NCBI GenBank assembly: GCA_001766655.1
Contig: MJCC01000016.1
Location: forward strand, 206,126 to 233,442
Length of the DNA stretch: 27,317 nt
From: Phytomonas francai
Taxonomy: Eukaryota; Euglenozoa; Kinetoplastea; Trypanosomatida; Trypanosomatidae
Direction: 5' to 3'
This document shows, piece after piece, positions 18,841-26,407 of the stretch. The notes beneath the pieces are model-generated. The model saw nothing but the letters and a program-made list of their open reading frames with translations, ran no database searches and had not been told where the DNA came from. How positions within the stretch are numbered: position 1 is the first letter of the stretch; each line of letters begins with the position of its first letter. Position numbers and translations under genes: made by a program.

Positions 18841-20545
18841 AAAAGTACTTTAAGGAAAATATTAATAAAGGCTATTTGATTTTATTGAAATGAATACGAA
18901 TATTAAAATAAAATAGTGAATCGTGTTATAACCTGAGACTATTTATAAATAGAGAATAGGATTAGTATCGTCTAATATATATTTAAAATACAATAAAGTA
19001 ATACATTACTATCCTTTTCTGTATTGCAGCAGAATCAGAAGTCAGGATTGAACACATAACAATATTTAAGCCATTAACACTTCGACTAGAAATTTTATAA
19101 GGTTTATTTTACATTTTATAAGCAGCTGATCAATGGGATGGTTTGCTTGTGTAATTATTAATAAGACATACACCGAGTCGTTGAGCACATTCACACAACT
19201 GGGTAGCTTCTTATTGTAACTAAACGTATTTTCCAAAATATTAAAAAAGGGAAAAGCTAGTTTAATCGACTCAAACAAGTTGTTTAGATATAGGGGGGAG
19301 GATGGTGGGTTGTAAATCTTTGTTAGAAACAAAATCCATCGATTTGGAGAATCGGCCATTGAACGAGGCAGGGGATACAAACCCGTGCAAACCCAATGCC
19401 CTACACCTGGAATACACATCGGATGTCTACCATGTTAGATGATTAATACGATAGTCCCTTGAAACTAATCTTAAGCTAAAGCTCAATTTCCTGTTGATAT
19501 CATCGACGTCAGATACAACTATGGAGATTTTCCCATCTGTTTAATCTTCTTTTATACGGAAAATCAATAAATTTGTTTCTCTGATGAACTGTGTTTCGAT
19601 TCAAGCATATGAAAACAGACTATCTTAGTTAAGCAGCTTTCTGTAAGATTAGTGGACCTCGAACCGGTTACACCAGCTAGTATGACACCTAAATGTCTTT
19701 CGGATTTTCTCTTTAACCAATAACGATTTAGTTATGATAGAATATTTAAGGACGACATTGAAGTACATTGAAACATCTCCGTATGTAATATTCATATGGT
19801 CTTTTAGATTAGGTAAATATCATTTTGAAGTGCTATTCGAGCGTACTTAGTACAAGGTAATGAATATTTATTATTGTTATTAATCTTTCGTCACAGAAAT
19901 ATCCTAAAGTACCTTGTTTAGTGATGTGAACCCAATACCTTCCTTCACAATATTTATGTTAGTTTTCGAAGTAGAGCTTTTGGTTTCTGGGAAAGGGATA
20001 GACAGAGAAGTAACATTTATCACGATATTCATTCAGAACGTTCAGTGTTGTGGCAAACTGTGAACCATTTTACACTAAAACGCAAATTTTCACACACAAA
20101 TTACTTAAGTAGAGATTTTTTTTTTGGAGCCTCCATTTATGCTCAGCATTGGTGAAAATATTTATTGGAAAAAAGGGCTTTTCTTTATTATCCACTACAC
20201 AAGTTTCGCTAGAAAATTTACACAAGCGGAGCCTTCATGATTTATTATCTTTGTAAGTGAGACTACAAAATCTACTTTACTTGCATTTTTGTCCATCAAA
20301 TATTTTCCACCCCCCTCCCTAGCAAAAGTTGTGATCTATATCCCTAGTACAAGGTCAATAAAACCAACCTCATTGTTAATCAAGAATAACTAAGGACCTT
20401 TTACATTTCGAAGACGACAAGAACACACTAATAACGGTGCTGTAAGATATACAATTTATTCATACAATATTGTATCGTAAAAAAAATGCAAAAATAACAT
20501 ATTGTATAAACGCAACTTGACAATATAGTGGTATGGGTTTTAATT
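18841..20545. other. AT-rich intergenic region
   Basis: About 1.7 kb between the BAP31-like gene and the exonuclease gene. Apart from the uncertain 117-aa frame, it holds no recognisable feature. T-rich and A-rich runs are frequent. No tRNA box B pairs with a matching stem in it. Confidence 0.5.
19066..19419 (-). CDS. Possible hypothetical protein, 117 aa
   Basis: ATG (19419-19417) to TAA (19068-19066), same strand as its neighbours. The first 40 residues have Trp, Pro and Gly (GVGHWVCTGLYPLPRSM), and the rest is Leu/Ile/Phe/Asn-rich and probably helical, without a clear membrane span. An AG (minus strand CATGGTAG) lies 7 bases before the ATG, but no long pyrimidine tract precedes it. At 117 codons it is among the longest ATG-started frames in the AT-rich DNA, yet codon composition follows local AT bias, so chance is quite possible. 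No family recognised. Confidence 0.35.
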   Translation of the reverse strand: MCIPGVGHWVCTGLYPLPRSMADSPNRWILFLTKIYNPPSSPLYLNNLFESIKLAFPFFNILENTFSYNKKLPSCVNVLNDSVYVLLIITQANHPIDQLLIKCKINLIKFLVEVLMA

Positions 20546-20950
20546 CTATTTGCGTTTCACTTTTTCAAATTTTATAGGTTTCTTCAATTCAACGCTAGAT
20601 AGCTTCGTAATGGAAAGACATAGAATAAAACTGAGCATATGGATGTAGATATTTCTCTCAAGACGTAATCTTTTGTTGTCGTGCTGAAGTGAAATGCTGA
20701 TGTCTAAAGGCTGGGTCTTCGGCTTTGACCCATAGGTAGAATGCCATTTCTTGACGTCAAACAGAAATGCAAAAAATGTTACCATTGCAATGGCTGAGAG
20801 AATAGTGACATTGGCGAATTTCTTTTTTTCAATTATCTGTACGAATTGTGAAGTCGCCCTGGAAACGACCGCGATGGGGATAAAGTAGAGCAAAAATATG
20901 ACAAAACCTGGAATAATGATCAGGTTTAATTCAAGGGCAGCTGAAGACAT
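20546..20950 (-). CDS. BAP29/BAP31-like ER membrane protein
   Basis: 134 aa. The open frame extends 45 codons upstream to a TTG, but the ATG at 20950-20948 (MSSAALELNL) follows a splice-acceptor pattern and gives the family's N-terminus, so it is preferred. Three membrane segments are seen: about 8-30, 46-64 and 101-118. The third begins RLRLERNIYIHMLSF, matching the conserved R-N-x-Y element of the BAP29/BAP31/Yet family. The protein ends EKVKRK, which fits a KxKxx COPI-retrieval signal and supports the TAG as the true stop. It lacks the long C-terminal coiled coil and caspase region of animal BAP31, resembling only the membrane domain. Family members are ER-resident and help in export or quality control of membrane proteins, consistent with the nearby cargo-receptor genes. 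Confidence 0.8.
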   Translation of the reverse strand: MSSAALELNLIIIPGFVIFLLYFIPIAVVSRATSQFVQIIEKKKFANVTILSAIAMVTFFAFLFDVKKWHSTYGSKPKTQPLDISISLQHDNKRLRLERNIYIHMLSFILCLSITKLSSVELKKPIKFEKVKRK

Positions 20951-20958
20951 TTTGTGTT

Positions 20959-20990
20959 CTGTGTAGATTGGAAAAAAACTAAAATAGAGA
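20959..20990 (-). promoter_or_regulatory. Predicted spliced-leader acceptor of BAP31-like gene
   Basis: The minus strand reads a T/C-rich tract, TTTTTTTCC and then ATCTACACAG, with AG at 20960-20959. The predicted leader is 8 nt (AACACAAA) before the ATG at 20950. A second AG lies upstream at the end of TCTATTTTAG. Confidence 0.55.
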
Positions 20991-21120
20991 GAAAAGTAAA
21001 AGTTATAAAAAAAAGCATCACGCTCTATAAGCATCCACCACAGCCCCTGATGGGCAAATAATGTCGCGAGGCGCCCGGGGTCCAAACGAAATAGTCACTC
21101 CCCCCACCGTGCAAAGGGGG

Positions 21121-21125
21121 AAAAA
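21121..21125 (-). terminator. Pol III terminator of tRNA-Ser
   Basis: Five A on the plus strand give a T5 stretch on the tRNA strand, one base past the mature 3' end. Confidence 0.75.
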
Positions 21126-21126
21126 C

Positions 21127-21207
21127 CGTCACCAGCAGGATTCGAACCTGCGCGCGAGATCACAACTGATTTCTAGTCAGTCCCCGTAACCACTTGGGTA
21201 TGGTGAC
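21127..21207 (-). tRNA. tRNA-Ser (AGA anticodon)
   Basis: 81-nt tRNA with 7-bp acceptor stem GTCACCA/TGGTGAC and discriminator G. The anticodon stem is ACTGA/TCAGT with loop CTAGAAA (anticodon AGA at 21174-21172, reads TCT). A long variable arm typical of serine tRNAs follows, then T arm GCAGG-TTCGAAT-CCTGC. No intron; no CCA encoded. Its 5' end faces that of tRNA-Phe, 72 bases away. Confidence 0.96.
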
Positions 21208-21279
21208 CTGCTTGAAGGTAGGAAAATTGGAAACGTTGTATTAAACTTTATCATGTTCTACAAAAATTCACTCGACAGA

Positions 21280-21284
21280 GCCGT

Positions 21285-21341
<57 letters not shown>

Positions 21342-21352
21342 GGGTCACGGCA
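21280..21352 (+). tRNA. tRNA-Phe (GAA anticodon)
   Basis: 73-nt tRNA with acceptor stem GCCGTGA/TCACGGC and discriminator A. Box A is TAGCTCAGTTGGGA. The anticodon stem is TCAGA/TCTGA with loop CTGAAGA (anticodon GAA at 21313-21315). Box B is GGTTCGATCC in the T arm. No intron; no CCA encoded. It is the only plus-strand gene in the window. Confidence 0.97.
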
Positions 21353-21355
21353 TAG

Positions 21356-21361
21356 TTTTTT
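21356..21361 (+). terminator. Pol III terminator of tRNA-Phe
   Basis: A T6 run begins four bases after the mature tRNA 3' end. Confidence 0.8.
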
Positions 21362-21481
21362 GCACCACCGGAGGTGCCGACGGGGGGGGGAGGGGGGAAA
21401 AGGATTTAATAAACGCCAGCATTCGTTAAAGTGGATTTTCGACGCATGGCCATCATGCTTACAGATTCTTTTTTTGAATAT

Positions 21482-23083
21482 TTAACGAATAGCCTTTAAA
21501 AACCTCTGCCGCATGGCCTCAGTTATTCGCATTTTTTCTCCAGGCGGCAGCTCAATTGGCCGAACCTGTTCATCAATAGGGTAAACCTCGTCGACGTCAA
21601 CAAGCAAGCTAAATCCGCTGCCGCAGGTCAGTAAAGATCGCTCCCACATATTCCGCGGCAATGCCGATGCCGGAGCGTACATCGGGAATAGACTTGTTGC
21701 GGAAAAAGATGGTGCGAGGTTTACAGCCCGACCGTGAATCTCCTTTCGGATGTTGTACAGCTGTCCTTCGGAGTTTGATCCGAAAGCGGCAACACATCCA
21801 TTCCGGTAGCGAACAAACACTGCGGATGGGGCTGATATCATTTCTTCTACAACAAAACCGTCCACATCGGAATCGATCGAAGAACTGCCTCCAAGGGACT
21901 CCTTGAACACACGAATGGCGGCAGTTTGGTCAACCACAGCAAGTCGCGGCGATGGAACTAGCACACCGAACTCAGGCAACGCTCCCTGAATGAGGATCTC
22001 ATTCTTTGAGCTTAGAAAAGCCACGAGGCTACCGGCGCAGGCGATATCGCGAATACGAATCAGCTTCCTTCCATCCGGCCCTCTGTCTACGGTTTGGGGA
22101 GCGGCGCCGCTGGTGCTGGGATCGATAAAGGTGCGGATGAGCGGGATGGGGACGGGCTCAAAGGCGTTGGGCGGCAGCTGGCCCTGGTTGGTGGCCCCGC
22201 ACCCATACACCCTGCCCTCCTCCGTCAGGAAGACGGTGAGGGAGTTACCGCAGCACACCTTCCTCACCCGGATGTTTTTCTTCTCGAAGAAGGTGATCCT
22301 GGTGGGCCACATCGGCGACGTGGTCGACCCGATCCCGAGCTCCCCCCAGGTGTTGCTCCCGAAGGCGAAGAGCGGCCCGCCGTGCAGGGCGGCGACGGAG
22401 TGGTTGTAGCCGCTCGTGACGCGCAGGAGGCGGCCGTCCGGCGGCCACCACCCCGCCCCCGCGTCCCAGGCCGCGAAGCCGCCGTCGGGGCCGACCTCGC
22501 CCTTGTGCCCCGCCCCGAGCTGGCCGACGTGGTTGTTGCCAAAGACGAGGGCCCGCCGGCCGCCGGGCGCGTAGACGATCGTGAAGTTCGCCCCGCAGGC
22601 GACGCGCGCGCAGGGGGGCGGGGACGGCCCTGAGGAGGCCCCGCGGAAGGCCCCGCCCGTCGAGACGAGCCACGGGTCCCAGTCGGAGGTCGGGGCCGGC
22701 GACCGGCCCGGCGCGCCCGCGCGGGCTGGAGGGCGGCCGCTCGCCCCGGGCTCGTCCCGCGGCGCGGCCGTCTGGCCGTAGTGGTTGTCCCCAAACGTGA
22801 TGAGGTCGCCCTCGCGGGTGAGGAGGACGACGTGTTTGTGGCCCGCCGCGCCGTCCACGATGTCGTAAAAGGGCTCTGGTGCACGCAGGGGGGTGGCCGC
22901 GGGGGAGCTTCGTCTAGCGCACCCCTCCCTCTCCTCCTCCTCGCGCTGGAATCGGCGATACTTTACCGGATCCACTTCACTAGGCGGGGGGAGCGTTTTG
23001 AAGAACACCTCAGCTGGTGGGGACGGTGCGAGCCCGCAGACAGACCCCATCCCGATAATTCGGGTGTGCAGACGTCTTAACAT
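21482..23083 (-). CDS. RCC1-repeat beta-propeller protein
   Basis: 533 aa, ATG 23083-23081, stop TAA. RCC1-type blades are marked by F-G-x-N-x-x-G-Q-L motifs: FGDNHYGQ (97-104), FGNNHVGQLG (181-190), FGSNTWGELGIG (241-252), GCGATNQGQL (294-303) and FGSNSEGQL (434-442), with C-G-x-x-hydrophobic elements between them (VACGANFTIV, VCCGNSLTVFL, TCGSGFSLLV). This suggests one complete seven-bladed propeller. Such proteins act as Ran exchange factors or as scaffolds in many complexes. The MLRRLHTRIIG start resembles a short kinetoplastid mitochondrial presequence, so an organellar scaffold is plausible, though an alternative start at Met12 would remove it. Between the first two blades is a Pro/Ala/Gly-rich insert (about 107-160). 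The DNA for residues 74-328 is far more GC-rich than both ends. The stop is about 130 bp from tRNA-Phe. Confidence 0.88.
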   Translation of the reverse strand: MLRRLHTRIIGMGSVCGLAPSPPAEVFFKTLPPPSEVDPVKYRRFQREEEEREGCARRSSPAATPLRAPEPFYDIVDGAAGHKHVVLLTREGDLITFGDNHYGQTAAPRDEPGASGRPPARAGAPGRSPAPTSDWDPWLVSTGGAFRGASSGPSPPPCARVACGANFTIVYAPGGRRALVFGNNHVGQLGAGHKGEVGPDGGFAAWDAGAGWWPPDGRLLRVTSGYNHSVAALHGGPLFAFGSNTWGELGIGSTTSPMWPTRITFFEKKNIRVRKVCCGNSLTVFLTEEGRVYGCGATNQGQLPPNAFEPVPIPLIRTFIDPSTSGAAPQTVDRGPDGRKLIRIRDIACAGSLVAFLSSKNEILIQGALPEFGVLVPSPRLAVVDQTAAIRVFKESLGGSSSIDSDVDGFVVEEMISAPSAVFVRYRNGCVAAFGSNSEGQLYNIRKEIHGRAVNLAPSFSATSLFPMYAPASALPRNMWERSLLTCGSGFSLLVDVDEVYPIDEQVRPIELPPGEKMRITEAMRQRFLKAIR

Positions 23084-23595
23084 TTGATATTAACCGCCTC
23101 GTTTTGATGATCGCTCACACAGCTGGTTCCACTTGCGTTTCACGAGAGTGGGATGATGTGGTTATGATCTGATATTGCACAATATTCGCTTTGCTACCCA
23201 GGAGGAGTCTCGAAAGATCAGACACAAAGACTATAGACAAGGGGTGAAGAAATAGTAAAAGGGTGGACTTGCGTCATAATACAAGGCTGAGAAAGCTATG
23301 CCTTTATGACATTCAAGAATTCGACTCACCCCTTGATAGAGGCATTCTGATGCATAAAGAGTCATTAGAACGATGCCAACTCACGATACATGTGTTACGG
23401 TAGCCTATCGTAATCCGAATTCCTCTTTCACATTTGCAACCACACACCTAATGTGGTGCTGTGTCTGAAAGATATATATATATATATATATATATAACAA
23501 TAACAACCTATTCTCCATATTTTCATCTATTCACATCATTGGTAGCTTGGGTTTATATTTTAAAAAGAAGAACACAAGCGGGGTCGCGTACCAGG
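23084..23595. other. Intergenic region with AT microsatellite
   Basis: About 0.5 kb separating the p24 gene from the RCC1 gene. It contains an (AT)n repeat and no visible gene. Pyrimidine content before the RCC1 start is low, so its acceptor cannot be placed with confidence. Confidence 0.55.
23472..23496. repeat. (AT)n microsatellite
   Basis: Twelve AT units plus one base, uninterrupted, about 100 bases beyond the p24 stop codon in the transcribed direction. Confidence 0.95.
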
Positions 23596-24357
23596 CTACC
23601 TAGCGATTACCCTCAAATTTTCTGTCAAGCATTGCTGCTGCACTCGCCTCATGAAGCGAGTCAGGGCGTTGTATTGGGATATCGAAAGAACTAAGAGCCC
23701 GAGGATGTTGATCACAAGCCCGATGCTGATGATGCCGGTAGTAGAGTAGTTTTTGATGCGATCTGACTCGCCGGCCAACCGCAGCCCATCCGCATCTTTT
23801 GCCAGGGTGAACATCACCTTGCCGTATTCGTGAAGCGTTTGCTCCATTTCTACGTCAACTTTACTGATCGCATTAGGATCAACCTCTAGAACATCGTGCT
23901 TCATTATCGAGAAGCTTACCCACTTCGGGGAGAAAATGGAAAAGGAGTTGTCGAAGCAGATGGTCACCTCCGCTGGCAACCCGTGCTTGGACTCCTCCAC
24001 GCTTGGCGCAGTGTAGCTGAGGCTTCCTTCGGTCGCGCGCGACCACGTGTTGAGCACCTCGGTCCGTTGCCTATCGCGAATCGCCGTGTAGTAGTCGGTG
24101 TAGTGGACGAGCATGACCTTGTCGACGCTTTCGAAGGCGGGCGTGTAGGTGGTCGTCGCGACTGCATCGATGTTGAATGAGCCGCCATCCGTAACGCGGA
24201 AGTTGAAGCCCAGCGTGCCGCCCGCCTCAACGATCTCGGAGTAACACTCCCGCCCGCCAGCCTCGATTTTCGTTCCGAAGGAGCCCTGGACGACCGAATC
24301 CGACAACGCAAGAAGCGCTACGAGCAGGATCCCTATAAAAACGGTAAAGGGGCACAT
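23596..24357 (-). CDS. p24/emp24-family GOLD-domain cargo receptor
   Basis: 253 aa, ATG 24357-24355, stop TAG. It has a cleavable signal peptide (about 1-24, TVFIGILLVALLALSDSV), then a luminal GOLD domain with the conserved cysteine pair Cys38 (GRECYSEI) and Cys134 (VTICFDNSFS). A membrane-proximal helical segment (about 160-203) follows, then one transmembrane helix (207-226). p24 proteins cycle between ER and Golgi in COPII/COPI vesicles and help sort cargo such as GPI-anchored proteins. The cytosolic tail is about 26 residues (QYNALTRFMRRVQQQ...VIAR), longer than the usual 10-15, and shows neither a terminal KKxx nor an FF pair, although an Arg-Arg pair is present. If the TAG were not the end, only 11 more codons precede a TAA. 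The next gene upstream in transcription is Erv46, in the same pathway. Confidence 0.88.
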   Translation of the reverse strand: MCPFTVFIGILLVALLALSDSVVQGSFGTKIEAGGRECYSEIVEAGGTLGFNFRVTDGGSFNIDAVATTTYTPAFESVDKVMLVHYTDYYTAIRDRQRTEVLNTWSRATEGSLSYTAPSVEESKHGLPAEVTICFDNSFSIFSPKWVSFSIMKHDVLEVDPNAISKVDVEMEQTLHEYGKVMFTLAKDADGLRLAGESDRIKNYSTTGIISIGLVINILGLLVLSISQYNALTRFMRRVQQQCLTENLRVIAR

Positions 24358-24628
24358 GGGAAGATGTTGCTTCTGTGTTCACTTGACTAGCCCCGAGAGA
24401 TCGATGGCGTGGCAGACCTAAGGTGCGTCGTTGAGACTTTACTCGAAGGATTTTTCACACAACCAGAGCAAAACAAAGGCTTGGAAAGAACACAAGCAAA
24501 CATATGCGGTTTACCACCAGTACAGGTTCTATTTTATTCGACATACTACCATTCTACATGTAATGGAATTTTGTCTCACTAATAATGTAAATTTGCATTC
24601 TCAAGTTTCGATATTTAATATATACGTT

Positions 24629-25870
24629 TTACATTAACTTCCCCTCACGGTGTTTCTTTAGATGCCTTATACTATAATATAGTGTGGCGTCTACAAGTCC
24701 AACAACCGTGAAGACCCCCGCGCACACCGCGCAGAGCTGCAGGAAAAAATGCACAAAGGACGGGTACGGATGGCTGCGCACGGTATGGACTTTTAATGGC
24801 GATAGGTCGTACTCAATGAAGACCCCTGAAACGACCCCCTGTGGCGGGGCTGGTCTAGACGGATTCTTTTTTTCACTTCCTTCCTCCTTTAACGAGGGGG
24901 TAAAGTGACGGGTAACAGAGTACTGGCTGGAGTCCGTGGTGGTCCTTGTTCGAAACAGCAGCGAGGTCTCCTCGTAGCGTGTGGGGACGACCTTCACAAA
25001 GTAGCTGAAGCGGCCGTTCACGAAGCGTTTCGCACCGGTGTCGGTATCCCGACCTCGGATCTGCTCCATCCCTGTAAGGGGGTTTTTCTGACCGGGAAAG
25101 GCCTCGCCGAATTCGAGCTGGTGGATCACATGGCTCAGATTGAGATTTTTGAAGGTTTTGCTCTCGATGTCGATATGGGGGACGAAAGAATGGGTGTGAA
25201 GCTCTCCGAGAACGAAATGAAGGTTGCCATTTACGCGGGCGACCGACAATTTGGCGTAAATGTTGCACCCCTCTTTCGCCAAGAGTGCGGAGGCCAGCCG
25301 TACACGTTCCTCCGTACACTGCTCGATTGTGGGGTCATCGATAGTAAACCTCCATCTTTTTCGATCATAAGCATTGCGGACATCGTCGCAAGTAAAGCAG
25401 CACTGGCCTTTGTACATCTCGGCACCATGGCAGGATGGGCATTTAGATTCTTTTGATTCGTCTTCACCAAATTTTTTACTAACCAATGAACTCTTCGGAA
25501 TAAGATCTTCCTCCCCGAGCGGCCTTAATGTATCTGGTTCCACACGCCTCCTTACCGCCTTCGTGGTTATGTACTCCATATGGGAACCGAGCGCGTCGAC
25601 GAAATTAATGACAATGAGATCGCATGGAATGCGATGGAAGGTGAGGTTGACGGTCAGCGGCATTTCGCCACCTATTGCGGAATCAACAAGCATATTCTGT
25701 GTCGTGTGAGACGAAAGGAAATAGCGTGTTTCGCTTATGATCAGCACCAAAATGATGACTAGTGATGCAACTGAGAAGAGACCACCTGATATAGTCCTCT
25801 GACGCGCATCTAACTCAAATTTATGATCAAACTTTGGGAAGAGGTCGAATCGCTTAAACCTCTGCAGCAT
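24629..25870 (-). CDS. ERGIC3: Erv46/ERGIC3-type ER-Golgi cargo receptor
   Basis: 413 aa from ATG 25870-25868, stop TAA. An in-frame ATG seven codons upstream exists, but an acceptor AG lies between the two; the shorter start MLQRFKRFDLFPKF also fits the family N-terminus. It has TM1 at about 31-45, then a large luminal domain with the Erv46 cysteine cluster CPSC (144-147), CC (157-158) and Cys161, followed by DVRNAYDRKRW. Further family signatures are EGCNIYAKLSVARVNG (200-215), LEFGEAFPGQKNPL (252-265) and FSYFVKVVPTRYE (288-300). A C-terminal segment with SGVFIEYDLSPLKV leads to TM2 (about 375-395) and a basic tail (RHLKKHREGKLM). Erv46 works with Erv41 as a COPII/COPI-cycling receptor that retrieves or exports luminal proteins; Erv41 is not in the window. 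All diagnostic blocks are present, so it is probably functional. Confidence 0.95.
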   Translation of the reverse strand: MLQRFKRFDLFPKFDHKFELDARQRTISGGLFSVASLVIILVLIISETRYFLSSHTTQNMLVDSAIGGEMPLTVNLTFHRIPCDLIVINFVDALGSHMEYITTKAVRRRVEPDTLRPLGEEDLIPKSSLVSKKFGEDESKESKCPSCHGAEMYKGQCCFTCDDVRNAYDRKRWRFTIDDPTIEQCTEERVRLASALLAKEGCNIYAKLSVARVNGNLHFVLGELHTHSFVPHIDIESKTFKNLNLSHVIHQLEFGEAFPGQKNPLTGMEQIRGRDTDTGAKRFVNGRFSYFVKVVPTRYEETSLLFRTRTTTDSSQYSVTRHFTPSLKEEGSEKKNPSRPAPPQGVVSGVFIEYDLSPLKVHTVRSHPYPSFVHFFLQLCAVCAGVFTVVGLVDATLYYSIRHLKKHREGKLM

Positions 25871-25884
25871 CGAACCACCAGAAA

Positions 25885-25925
25885 CTGGCATTGCAGAATG
25901 AAGAGGGAATTGTTGAAAAATGAAA
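25885..25925 (-). promoter_or_regulatory. Predicted spliced-leader acceptor deciding the Erv46 start
   Basis: The minus strand has a pyrimidine-rich tract (TTTTTCAACAATTCCCTCTT and following), then GCCAG with AG at 25886-25885. Splicing here removes the upstream ATG at 25891 and gives a 14-nt leader before ATG 25870. Confidence 0.55.
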
Positions 25926-26407
25926 TAATGTAAGAATGAACTGGACCAACTATAAAGGTCACTTTTTTAAAATTTAAGAAAAAAATAACCTAGAGGAAGC
26001 AGAAAGTTGTGTTCACCAGTTTGCGTTTTCCTATCAAATAGGCCCATCATCCCCTATTAAACTCATTTCAAGGAGAGCTGTGTCGCACCGCACACAGTTG
26101 TCGACTTCCATTCTACTCTTTCCTCTTTTAGAAATATAATATCTAGATAAAACTTATACCAGAATCTACCATCATAACTATATACGTCATTCTAAACTCT
26201 TTCTAGATAAACCAACGGTGCACTACCTGCGCACCCTCGTGGAAACAACGACAAAAGGCCATCTCTTCCTGTCTTCTCATAACTTTCCTTTGGACCTTTT
26301 CTTACTCTTTGAAGATATACTTAAGTCCCTTTCCTGTTCACCCACTCTCTCTATTTATTTATGAAAAACATTTTTTTTTACCATACAATACAAAAGGGCG
26401 AACAATT
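25926..26407. other. AT-rich intergenic region
   Basis: About 0.5 kb between the coiled-coil gene and Erv46. T-rich and A-rich runs are present, and no gene, RNA or repeat is recognised. Confidence 0.6.

Noticed and set aside
19660..19685. Sequence resembling a tRNA box B (minus strand CCGGTTCGAGGTCC)
   Set aside because: The flanking bases do not form a T-arm stem, and no anticodon or acceptor stem can be drawn.
20951..21085. 45-residue N-terminal extension of the BAP31-like protein
   Set aside because: It begins at TTG, crosses the predicted splice tract and acceptor, and is not part of the family's N-terminus.
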